DNA of 64,000 bases from AWTP1-13 sp963820375. GTDB taxonomy: Bacteria; Pseudomonadota; Alphaproteobacteria; Rhizobiales; Hyphomicrobiaceae. The position numbers were made by a program, and so were the translations under genes. Positions 1 to 7,984 of this stretch are shown here, one piece after another. The notes under the pieces are model-generated. The model saw only the letters and a list, made by a program, of their open reading frames with translations, was not told the DNA's origin and made no database searches. The stretch's first letter is position 1. Every line of letters begins with the position of its first letter. The stretch spans positions 1 through 64,000 of the forward strand of contig CAWFZX010000028.1 in the NCBI GenBank assembly GCA_963820375.1, read 5' to 3'.

Positions 1-1
1 C

Positions 2-652
2 TGGGTCCTGCCGGTCATAATTGCCATTACATTGCACGAAGCCGCTCACGGATTGGCGGCATACGTATTGGGCGACACGACCGCCTGGCGCCTGGGGCGC
101 GTGAGCCTAAATCCGCTGAAGCACATCGACCCCTTCGGCACCCTGCTGATGCCGGCAATGCTCCTCCTGCTGCGCGCTCCGTTTCTGTTTGGATATGCCA
201 AACCGGTGCCCGTCAATTTTTCCGCCCTGCGTCACCCCCGCCGCGACATGGTTTTGGTGGCTGCGGCAGGTCCCGCGACCAACATCGTCCTTGCCACGCT
301 GGCAGCCCTTCTTTTCCACGCCGTTGCCTTTTTGCCGCCCGAAGCAGCCCGGTGGGTGGCGCAAAACCTGCGCAATGCACTCATCATCAATGTGGTTTTG
401 GCTGTCTTCAACATGCTCCCTTTGCCGCCGCTCGATGGCGGCAGGGTGGCCGTTGGCTTGCTGCCAAACTTTTTGGCCATACCGCTGGCTCGCCTGGAAC
501 CTTACGGTGTCATGATCCTTTTGACGCTCATGCTGCTGCCGCCAATTGTGGGCCCGCAGCTGGGCCTTGACTTCAATATTATCTCGCGCCTCATCAGTGG
601 TCCCACCGAAGCCATCTTGCGCGCCATCCTTCGACTGACGGGCAACGGCTAG
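2..652 (+). CDS. site-2 protease family (M50) membrane metalloprotease, 5' end outside window
   Basis: The reading frame is open from base 2, so the N-terminus lies upstream. About 216 residues are visible. Near the start, in a hydrophobic helix, sits the zinc motif HEAAH (HExxH). Downstream, after 'FNMLPLPPLDGGRV', lies the NPDG-like motif of the M50 family that supplies the third zinc ligand. The rest is alternating hydrophobic segments (about 4), as expected for a short S2P-type intramembrane protease. The family cleaves membrane-embedded substrates; the substrate here is unknown. A TTG at 32 could be read as a start, but it falls immediately before the HExxH motif and would delete the first helix, so the gene is taken as truncated by the window edge. 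Confidence 0.85.
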   Translation, partial: WVLPVIIAITLHEAAHGLAAYVLGDTTAWRLGRVSLNPLKHIDPFGTLLMPAMLLLLRAPFLFGYAKPVPVNFSALRHPRRDMVLVAAAGPATNIVLATLAALLFHAVAFLPPEAARWVAQNLRNALIINVVLAVFNMLPLPPLDGGRVAVGLLPNFLAIPLARLEPYGVMILLTLMLLPPIVGPQLGLDFNIISRLISGPTEAILRAILRLTGNG

Positions 653-789
653 TCGAGGTGGCTTCGTGCCGTCGGCAAGGCGATCCGTGCCATAGTGGCT
701 AGCACCGGTAGCTACCTCGCGGGCAGGGCGCTGTGGCATTGTTGGCAAGCGCTGGGCGGAGCCCGCGGCTATCCAAACGGAGAAATTGC

Positions 790-1791
790 ATGAAGTTCGG
801 TCTGTTTGGGGGCGCCAAGTCGGCGGGGGAGGGGTCGGTCGGAGACAGTCTCGGCTACCGCAAGTACATCGACTACGTCGTACGCGCGGAGGAACTCGGG
901 TTTCACAGCGTGTTCGTGGTCGAGCACCATTTCACGGGTGTTGGCCAGCTCTCGGCTTCACTCAACTTCCTGAGCTACCTCGCCGCACGCACCCAGCGCA
1001 TGCGTCTTGGCACCGCCGTCGTGGTTCTGCCATGGCACCACCCGGTCCTGCTCGCCGAGCAAGTGGCCACCCTTGATCTTCTTTCCAATGGACGCTTCGA
1101 TTTTGGCGTTGGCAAAGGCTACCGCCAGCCAGAATTCGCCGGCTTTGGCGTTCCCATTGCAGACGCAGCGGCGCGCTTCGATGAGACCATGGCCTTCCTG
1201 CGCAAGGCCTGGGCCGCCACCGATCGTTTTTCATATCACGGAAGCCGTTGGCATTTTGAGAATATCATTGTCGAACCGCGCCCGGTCCAGCAACCGCATC
1301 CGCCACTGTGGATGGGAGCCGGCAGTTTCGAATCCATCCGGCGTGCCGCAGAGGAGGGCTTTAATCTGCTGCTCGATCAAATTGCGCCGGTCGACCTCAT
1401 CATCGAGCGGGTTGCGACGTACCGCCAAGCCCTGAAACAACAGGGTCGAGCCCATGGCGCCGGCCAGATTGGCGTGGCGCGGGCCTTGCAGATCGTGCGC
1501 AACGAGGCCGAGCGCCAGCAGGCCTACGAACTGCGCATGAAGGTGTTGAAGACGATTGGAGGACTGGCGCGCGGACGCGGTTCCGAGCGTTATCAGAATA
1601 TTGGTTCCCATGCCGATGCAGACCTTGCCAGCGAGGAGTCCGCATTGCTGGGCACTCCCGAAGAGATCATCGCTCGCCTGAAAAAACTCCAAGCCGGAGG
1701 CGTCGATTACGTGTTGTTGGTCGATCCGACCGGCTCAATCGAGTCGCTGGAAATCTTCGCCACCGAGGTCATGCCGCAGTTCAAGTCGTAA
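790..1791 (+). CDS. LLM-class (luciferase-like) flavin-dependent oxidoreductase
   Basis: A 333-residue luciferase-like monooxygenase fold protein. It opens with the typical first beta strand 'MKFGLFGG' and continues with 'SVFVVEHHFTG', 'RMRLGTAVVVLPWHHPV' and 'GRFDFGVGKGY', the strand and loop signatures of FMN/F420-binding LLM enzymes, then 'PHPPLWMGAG'. The ATG at 790 is chosen because a GGAGAA ribosome site lies just before it and the fold begins there; the frame is open further upstream but gives a non-homologous leader. These enzymes use reduced flavin (or F420) to oxidise small molecules; the substrate cannot be read from sequence. It is followed after about 270 bp by an esterase on the same strand, so the two may be co-expressed. 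Confidence 0.88.
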   Translation: MKFGLFGGAKSAGEGSVGDSLGYRKYIDYVVRAEELGFHSVFVVEHHFTGVGQLSASLNFLSYLAARTQRMRLGTAVVVLPWHHPVLLAEQVATLDLLSNGRFDFGVGKGYRQPEFAGFGVPIADAAARFDETMAFLRKAWAATDRFSYHGSRWHFENIIVEPRPVQQPHPPLWMGAGSFESIRRAAEEGFNLLLDQIAPVDLIIERVATYRQALKQQGRAHGAGQIGVARALQIVRNEAERQQAYELRMKVLKTIGGLARGRGSERYQNIGSHADADLASEESALLGTPEEIIARLKKLQAGGVDYVLLVDPTGSIESLEIFATEVMPQFKS

Positions 1792-2058
1792 TCTCAGCGG
1801 ATGCGGCAAAACAGGCCATCACCTTCGACGGCCGCGGAGCAAGCGCTCAGCGCCTTTTATCGCCACAGGACTTGCGCCCACCGATCGGTGCCACGATTGC
1901 CATTGCCAGTCAGGTCGCCGTCGGCGACAAAGGACGCGGCGGCAGAACGGGCAACGGCGCCGCCAAGACGCGCAATTTGCGCCTGCGGGGAAGCGATAAA
2001 CTGCAGCGTCGTATTGCGCCACTTCGGCGCGGCGCCGCAAACAGGGAGATTGAGCCAC

Positions 2059-3021
2059 ATGGGGAGCCGGGTCGACCCCGATCTTGCGAGGATCCTTCCG
2101 CTATTGCCGCTGCGGGATGCGGCAAATCTGACGCCATTGCGCGCGCGCAACGACCTGGTGGCTCTGGCCAATTCGCGCAAGGACGTGCCCTTGCCGCAGC
2201 CCGCTGCCGTCGCCGACCTGCAGATTGCAACGCCGGCCGGGCCTCTCCCGGCGCGGGTCTATCGCCCGGCAAGGTTGCCGACAGGCACCCTCATGTACTT
2301 TCACGGCGGCGGTTGGGTCGCCGGCGACCTTTACACGCACGATCGGCTGGCCCGCACGCTGGCCATCGACCTTGCCGCGGTGGTGGTCAGTGTCGACTAT
2401 CGACGACCGCCGGAAGCGCCATTCCCGTGCGCTTTCGACGACTGCTACGCTGCGACACAATGGGCCGCAAGCAAGATCGGCATGCTCGGTGGCGATCCCG
2501 CCAGGCTCGGTGTGGGCGGCGACAGTGCCGGGGGGAATTTGGCCGCAGCGGTCGCTCTGGCCTGTCGCGACAACGGTCACCCGTTGGCGGCGCAGTTCCT
2601 GATTTACCCTGCCACGGACCTTGTCGGCGGCTATCACTCGGACGTCGAGAACGCCAAGTACCCATCCCGGACAGAGAACGGGCAGGATTATTTTTTGACA
2701 CTCGAGGCGATGCGCTTCTTTGCGCGCAACTACATTGCAAGTCCGCAGGATGCCTTCGACCTGCGGGCGTCTCCGCTGCGCGCCGCGGCTCTCGAAGGTC
2801 TGCCTCCGACAGTGATTTGCACTGCTGAGTTCGACCCCTTGCGAGACGAAGGAGAGGCCTACGCAAAGCGCTTGGAGCAGGCGGGTGTTCGCGTCGCATG
2901 CTATCGTGAGCCTGGCATGATCCACGGCTACTTTGGCATGGGTGGAGCTTCGCCCGCTGCCGAGGCGGCTCGTCGGCGCGCCTGCAGCGAATTCAAGGGG
3001 ATGCTCGTCGGTCGCGAATGA
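2059..3021 (+). CDS. alpha/beta hydrolase, hormone-sensitive-lipase family esterase
   Basis: A 320-residue protein with the HSL (family IV) esterase hallmarks in order: oxyanion-hole motif 'FHGGGWVAGD', nucleophile elbow 'GDSAGGN', an acid residue in 'TAEFDPLRDEG' and the catalytic histidine in 'MIHGYFGMG'. The frame is open from 1801, but the ATG at 2059 is preceded by an AGGGAG site and starts an ordinary cytoplasmic N-terminus, so it is preferred over the Arg/Cys-rich leader. It likely hydrolyses short-chain esters. It could be translated after the LLM oxidoreductase upstream. Confidence 0.88.
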   Translation: MGSRVDPDLARILPLLPLRDAANLTPLRARNDLVALANSRKDVPLPQPAAVADLQIATPAGPLPARVYRPARLPTGTLMYFHGGGWVAGDLYTHDRLARTLAIDLAAVVVSVDYRRPPEAPFPCAFDDCYAATQWAASKIGMLGGDPARLGVGGDSAGGNLAAAVALACRDNGHPLAAQFLIYPATDLVGGYHSDVENAKYPSRTENGQDYFLTLEAMRFFARNYIASPQDAFDLRASPLRAAALEGLPPTVICTAEFDPLRDEGEAYAKRLEQAGVRVACYREPGMIHGYFGMGGASPAAEAARRRACSEFKGMLVGRE

Positions 3022-3988
3022 GAGGAGCAGGACCGCAGGCGGCCACGACGTTTTTCCCCCGCACCTTTAGCATTTCCATTGTGTTGGCATTGGCTTTGCC
3101 CCGCACATCTTGTCAGAGCTCAGCGCCCCATCGACGACTGCAAGGCGTTTCGGACACAAGCCGAAAGGTCGTCATGCGTCGGTCAACGGTTCGCGGGCGG
3201 CACTGAAGCGTGAGCGCAGGCATCCAGCGAGTTGAATTCCTCTCTTGGTTTCGCAACCCCCGAAGGTCCGCAAATCCGGAAACGCCGTCGTGTTGGCCTC
3301 GCTTTTTTCCGCACTGCGAGCGGCGGGGTTGAGCGGGGCAAATGTTAGCCGCGCCGCTGCTCGACTTGCGCCATCCCGACAAGGTCAAGGCTGGCAAACT
3401 CCAATGCTGACTCGCCCGTGCGACGCAATTCGTCAGGCTTAAAGCATCGCGTTATAACGTTGCTTCCCTCGGACCGCCGGCAGATGATGCCATGCCGTCC
3501 TTGGCCGACGACGCGCCACGGAGAGGCGAGCGCAGCACCCTTTTCCCAAACCTGGGTCCCCGTCGTTAGTATCCTCAACATTACCGTGGTCCTCCCTGAA
3601 AGGCCCACCCGTCAGGTCAGCAATATCCTGCCAAGGTAACGCTTCGGTGACAGAACGCCCGCTCTTGGTCGGCATTTGGTAAACAGGCCAGCGTGTCGGC
3701 CCCCGCCCCCCGGGCGGCAGCTGGCGCCGCGACGCGGCAATCCCGCGGCCCGATGCGATCGTGCCTGATCAGCCGCACCTTAGTTCGAGCCGGATTGCGC
3801 CTGAGCATGCTGCAACGGCCGCCGAGCAGGTTACCGGCACGCCTATTGGCTGCCTAACGGCGGCTGTCCCGATGGCAGCCGCGACGCCGCCGCCGACCGT
3901 TTGCTGGGCCGGTCATGGCCGACCGCGGCGCACCAGGCGCCATCCAAGGTCGAGCCCAGGACACCGCACGCGGCCCGGGCTGCCAACC
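3022..3988. other. non-coding stretch; possible gene remnant near 3050-3210
   Basis: No convincing gene in about 970 bases. A short signal-peptide-like run ('SISIVLALALP') around 3068-3100 and, one frame over from 3130, the run 'IDDCKAFRTQAERSSC' ending in a TGA near 3210 resemble the start of the small TPR protein at 55582-56088 ('AIDDCNQVRDLQRQVRGC'). A single indel would join them, so this may be a decayed secreted-protein gene. The remainder (about 3210-3988) shows nothing recognisable; short ORFs there lack family features and ribosome sites. Confidence 0.35.
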
Positions 3989-4483
3989 TTATTGTTCAGA
4001 CCTGAGATCCGTTTGTCTTGGCAGTTGACCGTTGGGCGTCAATCTGTCGATCACGGCCGGCAGATATTTGGAAAGCTGCGAAAGCAGATCATCCGGCGGT
4101 GCGCCCGCCTGCCGTGACAAGTCGCCAACCGTCTTTTGCCCAAGAGCTTGACGCAGCTGGGTTGGAGAGATCGCCTGGTTTTGGCCGGTACCGATCCAGG
4201 AATTGATCACACCCTCCAGACCGTTCTGTTTGAACTGATTTATCAACTCATCGAGCCCGCCTGATGAGCTTTGTTGCTGCGGCGGCCCCGCTGGCCGTCC
4301 CGCTTGTGCGGCGCCTGGCCGAGGCGCCAGCAGCGCCGTCAAGGCGGCCGCAATCTGTGCGAATTGATCCTGGTTCGATGGACTTTGAGCCGTTTGACCT
4401 GATGAACTTTGAGCCGTTTGACCTTGTGCAGGCTGACCCTTTGATGCCAGAGCCGCCTTGATGACTTGATCGAGCAATCCCAT
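3989..4483 (-). CDS. YidB family protein (DUF937-like)
   Basis: A 164-residue protein beginning 'MGLLDQVIKAALASKG', the usual N-terminus of YidB-like proteins. It then has a Gln/Ser/Ala-rich linker (about residues 17-70, with repeated 'SSGQTAQS'-type units) and the family core 'GGLDELINQFKQNGLEGVINSWIGTGQNQAISPTQL', ending in 'LGQKTVGDLSRQAG...LSQLSKYLPAVID'. A GGGAGGA ribosome site lies eight bases before the ATG. Function in the family is undefined. It is divergent from nothing nearby and ends in the gap after the esterase. Confidence 0.85.
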   Translation of the reverse strand: MGLLDQVIKAALASKGQPAQGQTAQSSSGQTAQSPSNQDQFAQIAAALTALLAPRPGAAQAGRPAGPPQQQSSSGGLDELINQFKQNGLEGVINSWIGTGQNQAISPTQLRQALGQKTVGDLSRQAGAPPDDLLSQLSKYLPAVIDRLTPNGQLPRQTDLRSEQ

Positions 4484-4669
4484 TTCGAAGTCCTCCCGGA
4501 CATGACACCGACACGCGCAGCCACCGATGAGTGCTGCAAGAACGATTGTGCGCGCGGCCCCGTCGACTTAAATCGGCACAAACCCTGAGTCGAAGACATG
4601 CGTTCTGGTGCATCCGCTGGAATTGGCAGCTTCGCTGGCCGCTTCGACACACGCTCGTGTCCAATTGCT

Positions 4670-5113
4670 TTAAGAATTCGCAGCATCCGCAAGTGCGAGG
4701 TCACCCCAGCTCGTCACGCGTTCGATGCGGACGGCTATGACCGGATGATCGGCGATGCGCATGGCGTTCAGCTGAGGGTATCGGCGACGCAGTAAGGCCT
4801 GCGCCTGATCGTGTTCTGGGCCGTGGGCCAGGATTTCCGCCCGCCCCTGCAGCATGACCCATCCAAGTCGTGCCCAGTCCTCCTCGTAATGGTCGACGAC
4901 AATGGCAACGCGCGGATTTTCGGCAATGTTCCTTAAGCGCTTGAGCGCGGTAACAGGCCCGCGCTTGGGCTTTTGATCGATCGTGATGTAGAGCGAAGGT
5001 TCGACGAGCACGAAGCACACCGGCACAACATGGGGAATTGCACCCTGATCGGCAGTCGCAAGATGAGCAATCCTTCGCTCCGTTAAGAACTGCGACTCAC
5101 GATCCGATAGCAT
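4670..5113 (-). CDS. PPOX-class FMN/F420-type oxidoreductase (TIGR03668-like)
   Basis: A 147-residue split-barrel flavin-binding protein: 'RRIAHLATADQGAIPHVVPVCFVL' is the first strand pair of the pyridoxamine-phosphate-oxidase fold, followed by 'IDQKPKRG', 'NPRVAIVVDHYEEDWARLGWVMLQGRAEIL' and a C-terminal 'HPVIAVRIERVTSWG'. This resembles the F420-linked PPOX subfamily with the conserved D-x-Y-x-E-D-W segment. The ATG at 5113 follows a GAGGCGAG ribosome site; an upstream extension of the frame is not family-like. Probably reduces a small substrate using bound flavin or F420; whether this organism makes F420 cannot be judged here. Confidence 0.82.
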   Translation of the reverse strand: MLSDRESQFLTERRIAHLATADQGAIPHVVPVCFVLVEPSLYITIDQKPKRGPVTALKRLRNIAENPRVAIVVDHYEEDWARLGWVMLQGRAEILAHGPEHDQAQALLRRRYPQLNAMRIADHPVIAVRIERVTSWGDLALADAANS

Positions 5114-5541
5114 GCTCGCCTCGCTAGCGTTTGCCGATGACGGGGCAGGCAAGGTCCCGGCGACGGATCGGCATCCTCGAAACTTGAGCACGACAGAAGT
5201 AGGGATCAACGGCACTACCCAGGGCGATGCAAAGCACGTCTCGACGTCGTCTGCGCACGCTACAAGGCAACGCTGGCCCGCTTCGCCCCGCCGAGCGATG
5301 TCCTGCAAAAGCGCGCTGGTGTCGAACCACTGGCACCCGCAGCAAAGATGCCTCCTCGCCGCTTCGTGCTGGCGCCAGGTTGCCCCCGTTGGCAGCCGGA
5401 TTGCCACTATTTTCCTGACCCAGAAAACTCATGCGAGAACCTGCCAATTCCGACGCTGGCCGCGAAAAACCCCGGCCGCTAACTTCTCTCTCATGAGCTC
5501 AAAATAGCGAGCTCGCAATGAAAGCCAAAGGAGAGACGGCC
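5114..5541. other. divergent intergenic region
   Basis: It separates the PPOX-type gene (leftward) from the 38-residue peptide gene (rightward) and presumably holds both promoters. No family-like ORF, repeat or RNA gene was recognised; ORFs here are antisense extensions of the PPOX frame. Confidence 0.5.
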
Positions 5542-5658
5542 ATGCAGACCATCCTTTCAGCGCTCGTCGCCCTGCTTGTGATCGCCGGTGTTGCCGGCGC
5601 CGCCCATGCGCTTGATGCCAAGAGCTTCTATGAAGAAGTCGACCGAACCCACTACTAA
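5542..5658 (+). CDS. 38-residue secreted peptide, paralogue of the peptide at 54367
   Basis: A tiny ORF with an AAAGGAGAG ribosome site eight bases before the ATG. It encodes 38 residues: an N-terminal hydrophobic segment 'SALVALLVIAGVAGAAHA', which reads as a signal peptide with an Ala-x-Ala-type cleavage site, then a short polar tail 'LDAKSFYEEVDR'. The gene at 54367-54483 encodes exactly the same length with the same layout (SAL-x-AL, GVA, then DAK-[ST]-FYE-x-x-DR), so both are real. A Rho-independent terminator follows directly. Function is unknown; after signal cleavage only about 14 residues would remain. An in-frame ATG at 5518 lacks a ribosome site. Confidence 0.72.
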   Translation: MQTILSALVALLVIAGVAGAAHALDAKSFYEEVDRTHY

Positions 5659-5694
5659 TTGCACGCTCCGGAGGGGCGTCGCCGAGAATGGGAA

Positions 5695-5727
5695 GGAGTG
5701 AGACATCCCCGTCTCATTCCTTTTTTT
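5695..5727 (+). terminator. Rho-independent terminator of the small peptide gene
   Basis: A 10-bp stem (ggagtgagac / gtctcattcc, one G-U pair) with a six-base loop, followed by seven T's. It lies 37 bases after the peptide stop codon. Confidence 0.85.
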
Positions 5728-5769
5728 GCCCAGCCCGCCGCCGGCTGCCTCAGCGAAAAGCGATGGCTT

Positions 5770-6522
5770 TCATCCGCGCTTTGCCTTGCTGAGCCAAAGG
5801 ACATCGGCGGCAAATGAGTAGGTGAGTAGGGCCAAGCCGACGAGGCAGAGGGCAGACGCTGCCTCCAGCGGCAGGATCGGCGCCAAGGTTGCGACCAGCA
5901 CGGCGCCCTGGACCGCACAAATAACTTTTCGCCGCCGCAGCGGCAACAAGGGCGCCGCGAAAGTCGGCGATACCCAACCGACAAGGACAAAGCCGTAGCG
6001 CATCAGGCCACTCGCCAGCACCCAAATACCAACTCCCGTCCCATAGACCAGCAGCGAAAGCGCCAACACAAACAGGGTGTCGACCTCCAGGTCGAAGTCT
6101 GCGCCAAAATCGCTGGCCATGCCGCTGCGTCGCGCCAGCCAGCCATCAACCCCATCAAGAAGGAGTGCTGCTGCCGCTGCAATGGCCAGCAGCCAGCGCA
6201 GCCCAGAGGTGAGATCCCCGCCGCCCAACACTGTCTCGCCGACAACGCCCCACAACAACGCTGTCACGGCCGCGCGCGTCAAGGTCACGGAATTGGCGAT
6301 GCCGAAGCGCTGATGCGGCGCATGGCGAGCAAGATCCAAAACCACGAATGTGGCGATCAGACCGTAGCAAGAAAATGCCATAGCCACGCCGCCCCAACCG
6401 ATCGCCACCACCAATCGCAATAGCATGCTGGCCGCCATCAGACAGGCCGCGACCGCCAGCAAGTGCATTCCTGCCGCCATGAGAAGTGGCCGTCTTGGGA
6501 GTGAAATCATGTGACCACACAT
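5770..6522 (-). CDS. CDP-alcohol phosphatidyltransferase family membrane enzyme
   Basis: A 250-residue protein with the catalytic signature DG-x2-AR-x8-G-x3-D-x3-D, read in 'DGWLARRSGMASDFGADFD' plus a final Asp. About six hydrophobic segments flank it. The family transfers a phosphatidyl (or other phospho-alcohol) group from a CDP-activated lipid to an alcohol acceptor such as glycerol phosphate or inositol phosphate; the acceptor here is not evident. Two close ATGs (6522 and 6510) are possible and neither has a clear ribosome site, so the start is uncertain by four codons. Confidence 0.88.
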   Translation of the reverse strand: MCGHMISLPRRPLLMAAGMHLLAVAACLMAASMLLRLVVAIGWGGVAMAFSCYGLIATFVVLDLARHAPHQRFGIANSVTLTRAAVTALLWGVVGETVLGGGDLTSGLRWLLAIAAAAALLLDGVDGWLARRSGMASDFGADFDLEVDTLFVLALSLLVYGTGVGIWVLASGLMRYGFVLVGWVSPTFAAPLLPLRRRKVICAVQGAVLVATLAPILPLEAASALCLVGLALLTYSFAADVLWLSKAKRG

Positions 6523-6645
6523 TCAATTTGGCGCCGGCGTGTCGGCGCTTTGCAAGCCGCGTGGCAATCCGTTCCAAAGGCAAACCTCCCACCAGCGCGA
6601 GCCGTCCGCCAGCGCTTGCTGCACCTTGCCTATTCATCACTTGAG

Positions 6646-6696
6646 TGCCGCTGCGCAACCCGCTCGGCTCTAAACTGCCGTTGCGCAACCCGCTCG
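6646..6696. repeat. two-copy direct repeat, 30-bp period
   Basis: The 21-base unit tgccg[c/t]tgcgcaacccgctcg occurs at 6646-6666 and 6676-6696 with one mismatch. It lies between the phosphatidyltransferase start and the GYD gene. Confidence 0.7.
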
Positions 6697-6788
6697 ACAC
6701 TGCCATCGCCGGCCCGCCACGCGCGGCCAGCCAATATCAATTGCCAACCATCCCAACTCCGCGAGGACAAACCCTCTTTGAATCGCAG

Positions 6789-7124
6789 TTAGGAGCGTCC
6801 CGCGCTGCGGAAACTCTTCGCCGCTTTTGCGGCCGCCGCAAACGTCGCTGCGGCATCCTTGGCGCTCATCGCCACCGTCGTCTCAATGTCGGCAAGACTG
6901 CCGCCGGCCGCGGCAGCAAGAATCGCAGAAGCCGCCACCTTTTCATCTGGAAACTCAGCGATCACCAGCCAGTCATGGCGACCGAAGGTCAAATACCAAC
7001 CTATCAGTTTGCCGCCGACGCTCTTGAACAAATTGCCGACGGCTTCTTCGCGATTTTCCGGGTTAGCCAGCATGCCCTTGACAGCGTCGGTGGTAAACTT
7101 GCCACGGGAGACATAAATGGGCAT
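6789..7124 (-). CDS. GYD domain-containing protein
   Basis: A 111-residue protein starting 'MPIYVSRGKFTTDAVKGML' and carrying 'VGGKLIGWYLTFGRHDWLVIAEFPDE', the GYD-type ferredoxin-fold pattern in which a Gly-[WY]-Tyr turn and a Gly-x-[HY]-Asp motif are conserved. The C-terminal third is an Ala-rich helix. An AGGAGGA-like site (caggaggaagcc) precedes the ATG at 7124. The family's role is not defined; it is usually a single-domain cytoplasmic protein. It is divergent from napE, with about 300 bases between. Confidence 0.82.
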   Translation of the reverse strand: MPIYVSRGKFTTDAVKGMLANPENREEAVGNLFKSVGGKLIGWYLTFGRHDWLVIAEFPDEKVAASAILAAAAGGSLADIETTVAMSAKDAAATFAAAAKAAKSFRSAGRS

Positions 7125-7420
7125 GGCTTCCTCCTGAAAAAATCTCCTCCTTGAGAGAAACAATACTAGTCCGTTCAACGCGATCCGTCAGATCAACTCT
7201 TTGCAACCGGCGCCACGATGACCTCAGCTAAGCAATAGCTTGCCACTTTTGCCTAAGCGCCCGAGATAATCCAGACCACGGCGGCGCCTGTCGGTTTACC
7301 AAACCATCAGAAACATCGGGCCTGCGCAGACTACGCGACGGGGTTCGTGCATTTACACGGCAAAGAAACGCGATCAACATGTGGCTTAGTGGCGAATTTT
7401 GCAGGCTTGCTGGAGCCCAC

Positions 7421-7630
7421 ATGAGCAAGCGCACCTTGGCAGCAACGCCCGGTTCGCGGCGAAAGCAGGAACTCGCCGTGTTTGTGGTGTTGTCCTTGGT
7501 TCTGGCACCCGTGTTGGCGGTTGCCAGCGTCGGCGGCTATGGCTTGGGGATTTGGATCTATCAAATGTTCGCCGGGCCCCCAGGTCCTCCGCCGAAGGCG
7601 CCTCGCCCGCCGGGCATCACCCCAAATTGA
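7421..7630 (+). CDS. napE: periplasmic nitrate reductase accessory protein NapE
   Basis: A 69-residue small membrane protein: a basic polar N-terminus 'SKRTLAATPGSRRKQELAVF', one long transmembrane helix ('VVLSLVLAPVLAVASVGGYGLGIWIYQMF') and a short Pro-rich tail. This is the NapE pattern, and it is the first gene of a napEDABC operon in the order known from Bradyrhizobium. Its exact role in nitrate reduction is unsettled. The ATG at 7421 is chosen at the family start. Confidence 0.87.
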   Translation: MSKRTLAATPGSRRKQELAVFVVLSLVLAPVLAVASVGGYGLGIWIYQMFAGPPGPPPKAPRPPGITPN

Positions 7631-7637
7631 CTGGACC

Positions 7638-7976
7638 ATGAGGTCGCACATGCCGTCATCCCGCCGCGCATTCCTCGCTGGTCAAGGGTGGCCTGCCGAT
7701 GCAGCCGCCGACGCGCAATGCGGGCGCCAGGTCGAGATCGCTAGTCTCGTTGTCAGCGCCCGGCCCCAGCATCTCGATGCCGTCGCTCAGGCGATCTTGG
7801 CGCTCGGCAACGGCGAGATCCATGCACGCGATCCCAAAGGCAAGCTGATTGTGGTGCTCGAGGAGGAAAGCCAGGGGGCCATCGGCGCCAAGATCAATGT
7901 GATCTGCGGGCTGCCACAGGTCTTGTCAGCACTCATGGTCTTCCAGGCCAGCGATCGAGACGAGAATATTGCTTGA
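7638..7976 (+). CDS. napD: NapD, chaperone for NapA maturation, with Tat-like N-terminus
   Basis: The C-terminal 80 residues show the NapD ferredoxin-like fold: 'EIASLVVSARPQHLDAVAQAILALGNGEIHARDPKGKLIVVLEE' and a final 'INVICGLPQVLSALMVFQ'. NapD binds the Tat signal of NapA and holds it until the molybdenum cofactor is loaded. The first 30 residues include 'SSRRAFLAGQG', which resembles a twin-arginine motif although there is no following hydrophobic core, so export is unlikely. Start is ATG 7638 or 7650; the stop is eight bases before the napA ATG. Length 112 residues, longer than enterobacterial NapD because of this extension. Confidence 0.88.
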   Translation: MRSHMPSSRRAFLAGQGWPADAAADAQCGRQVEIASLVVSARPQHLDAVAQAILALGNGEIHARDPKGKLIVVLEEESQGAIGAKINVICGLPQVLSALMVFQASDRDENIA

Positions 7977-7984
7977 GGGCCAGC

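Noticed and set aside
7180..7420. FNR/FixK box upstream of napE
   Set aside because: I searched for TTGAT-N4-ATCAA and TTG[AC]-N8-[TG]CAA; the nearest ATCAA and GCAA half sites lack a partner at the right distance.
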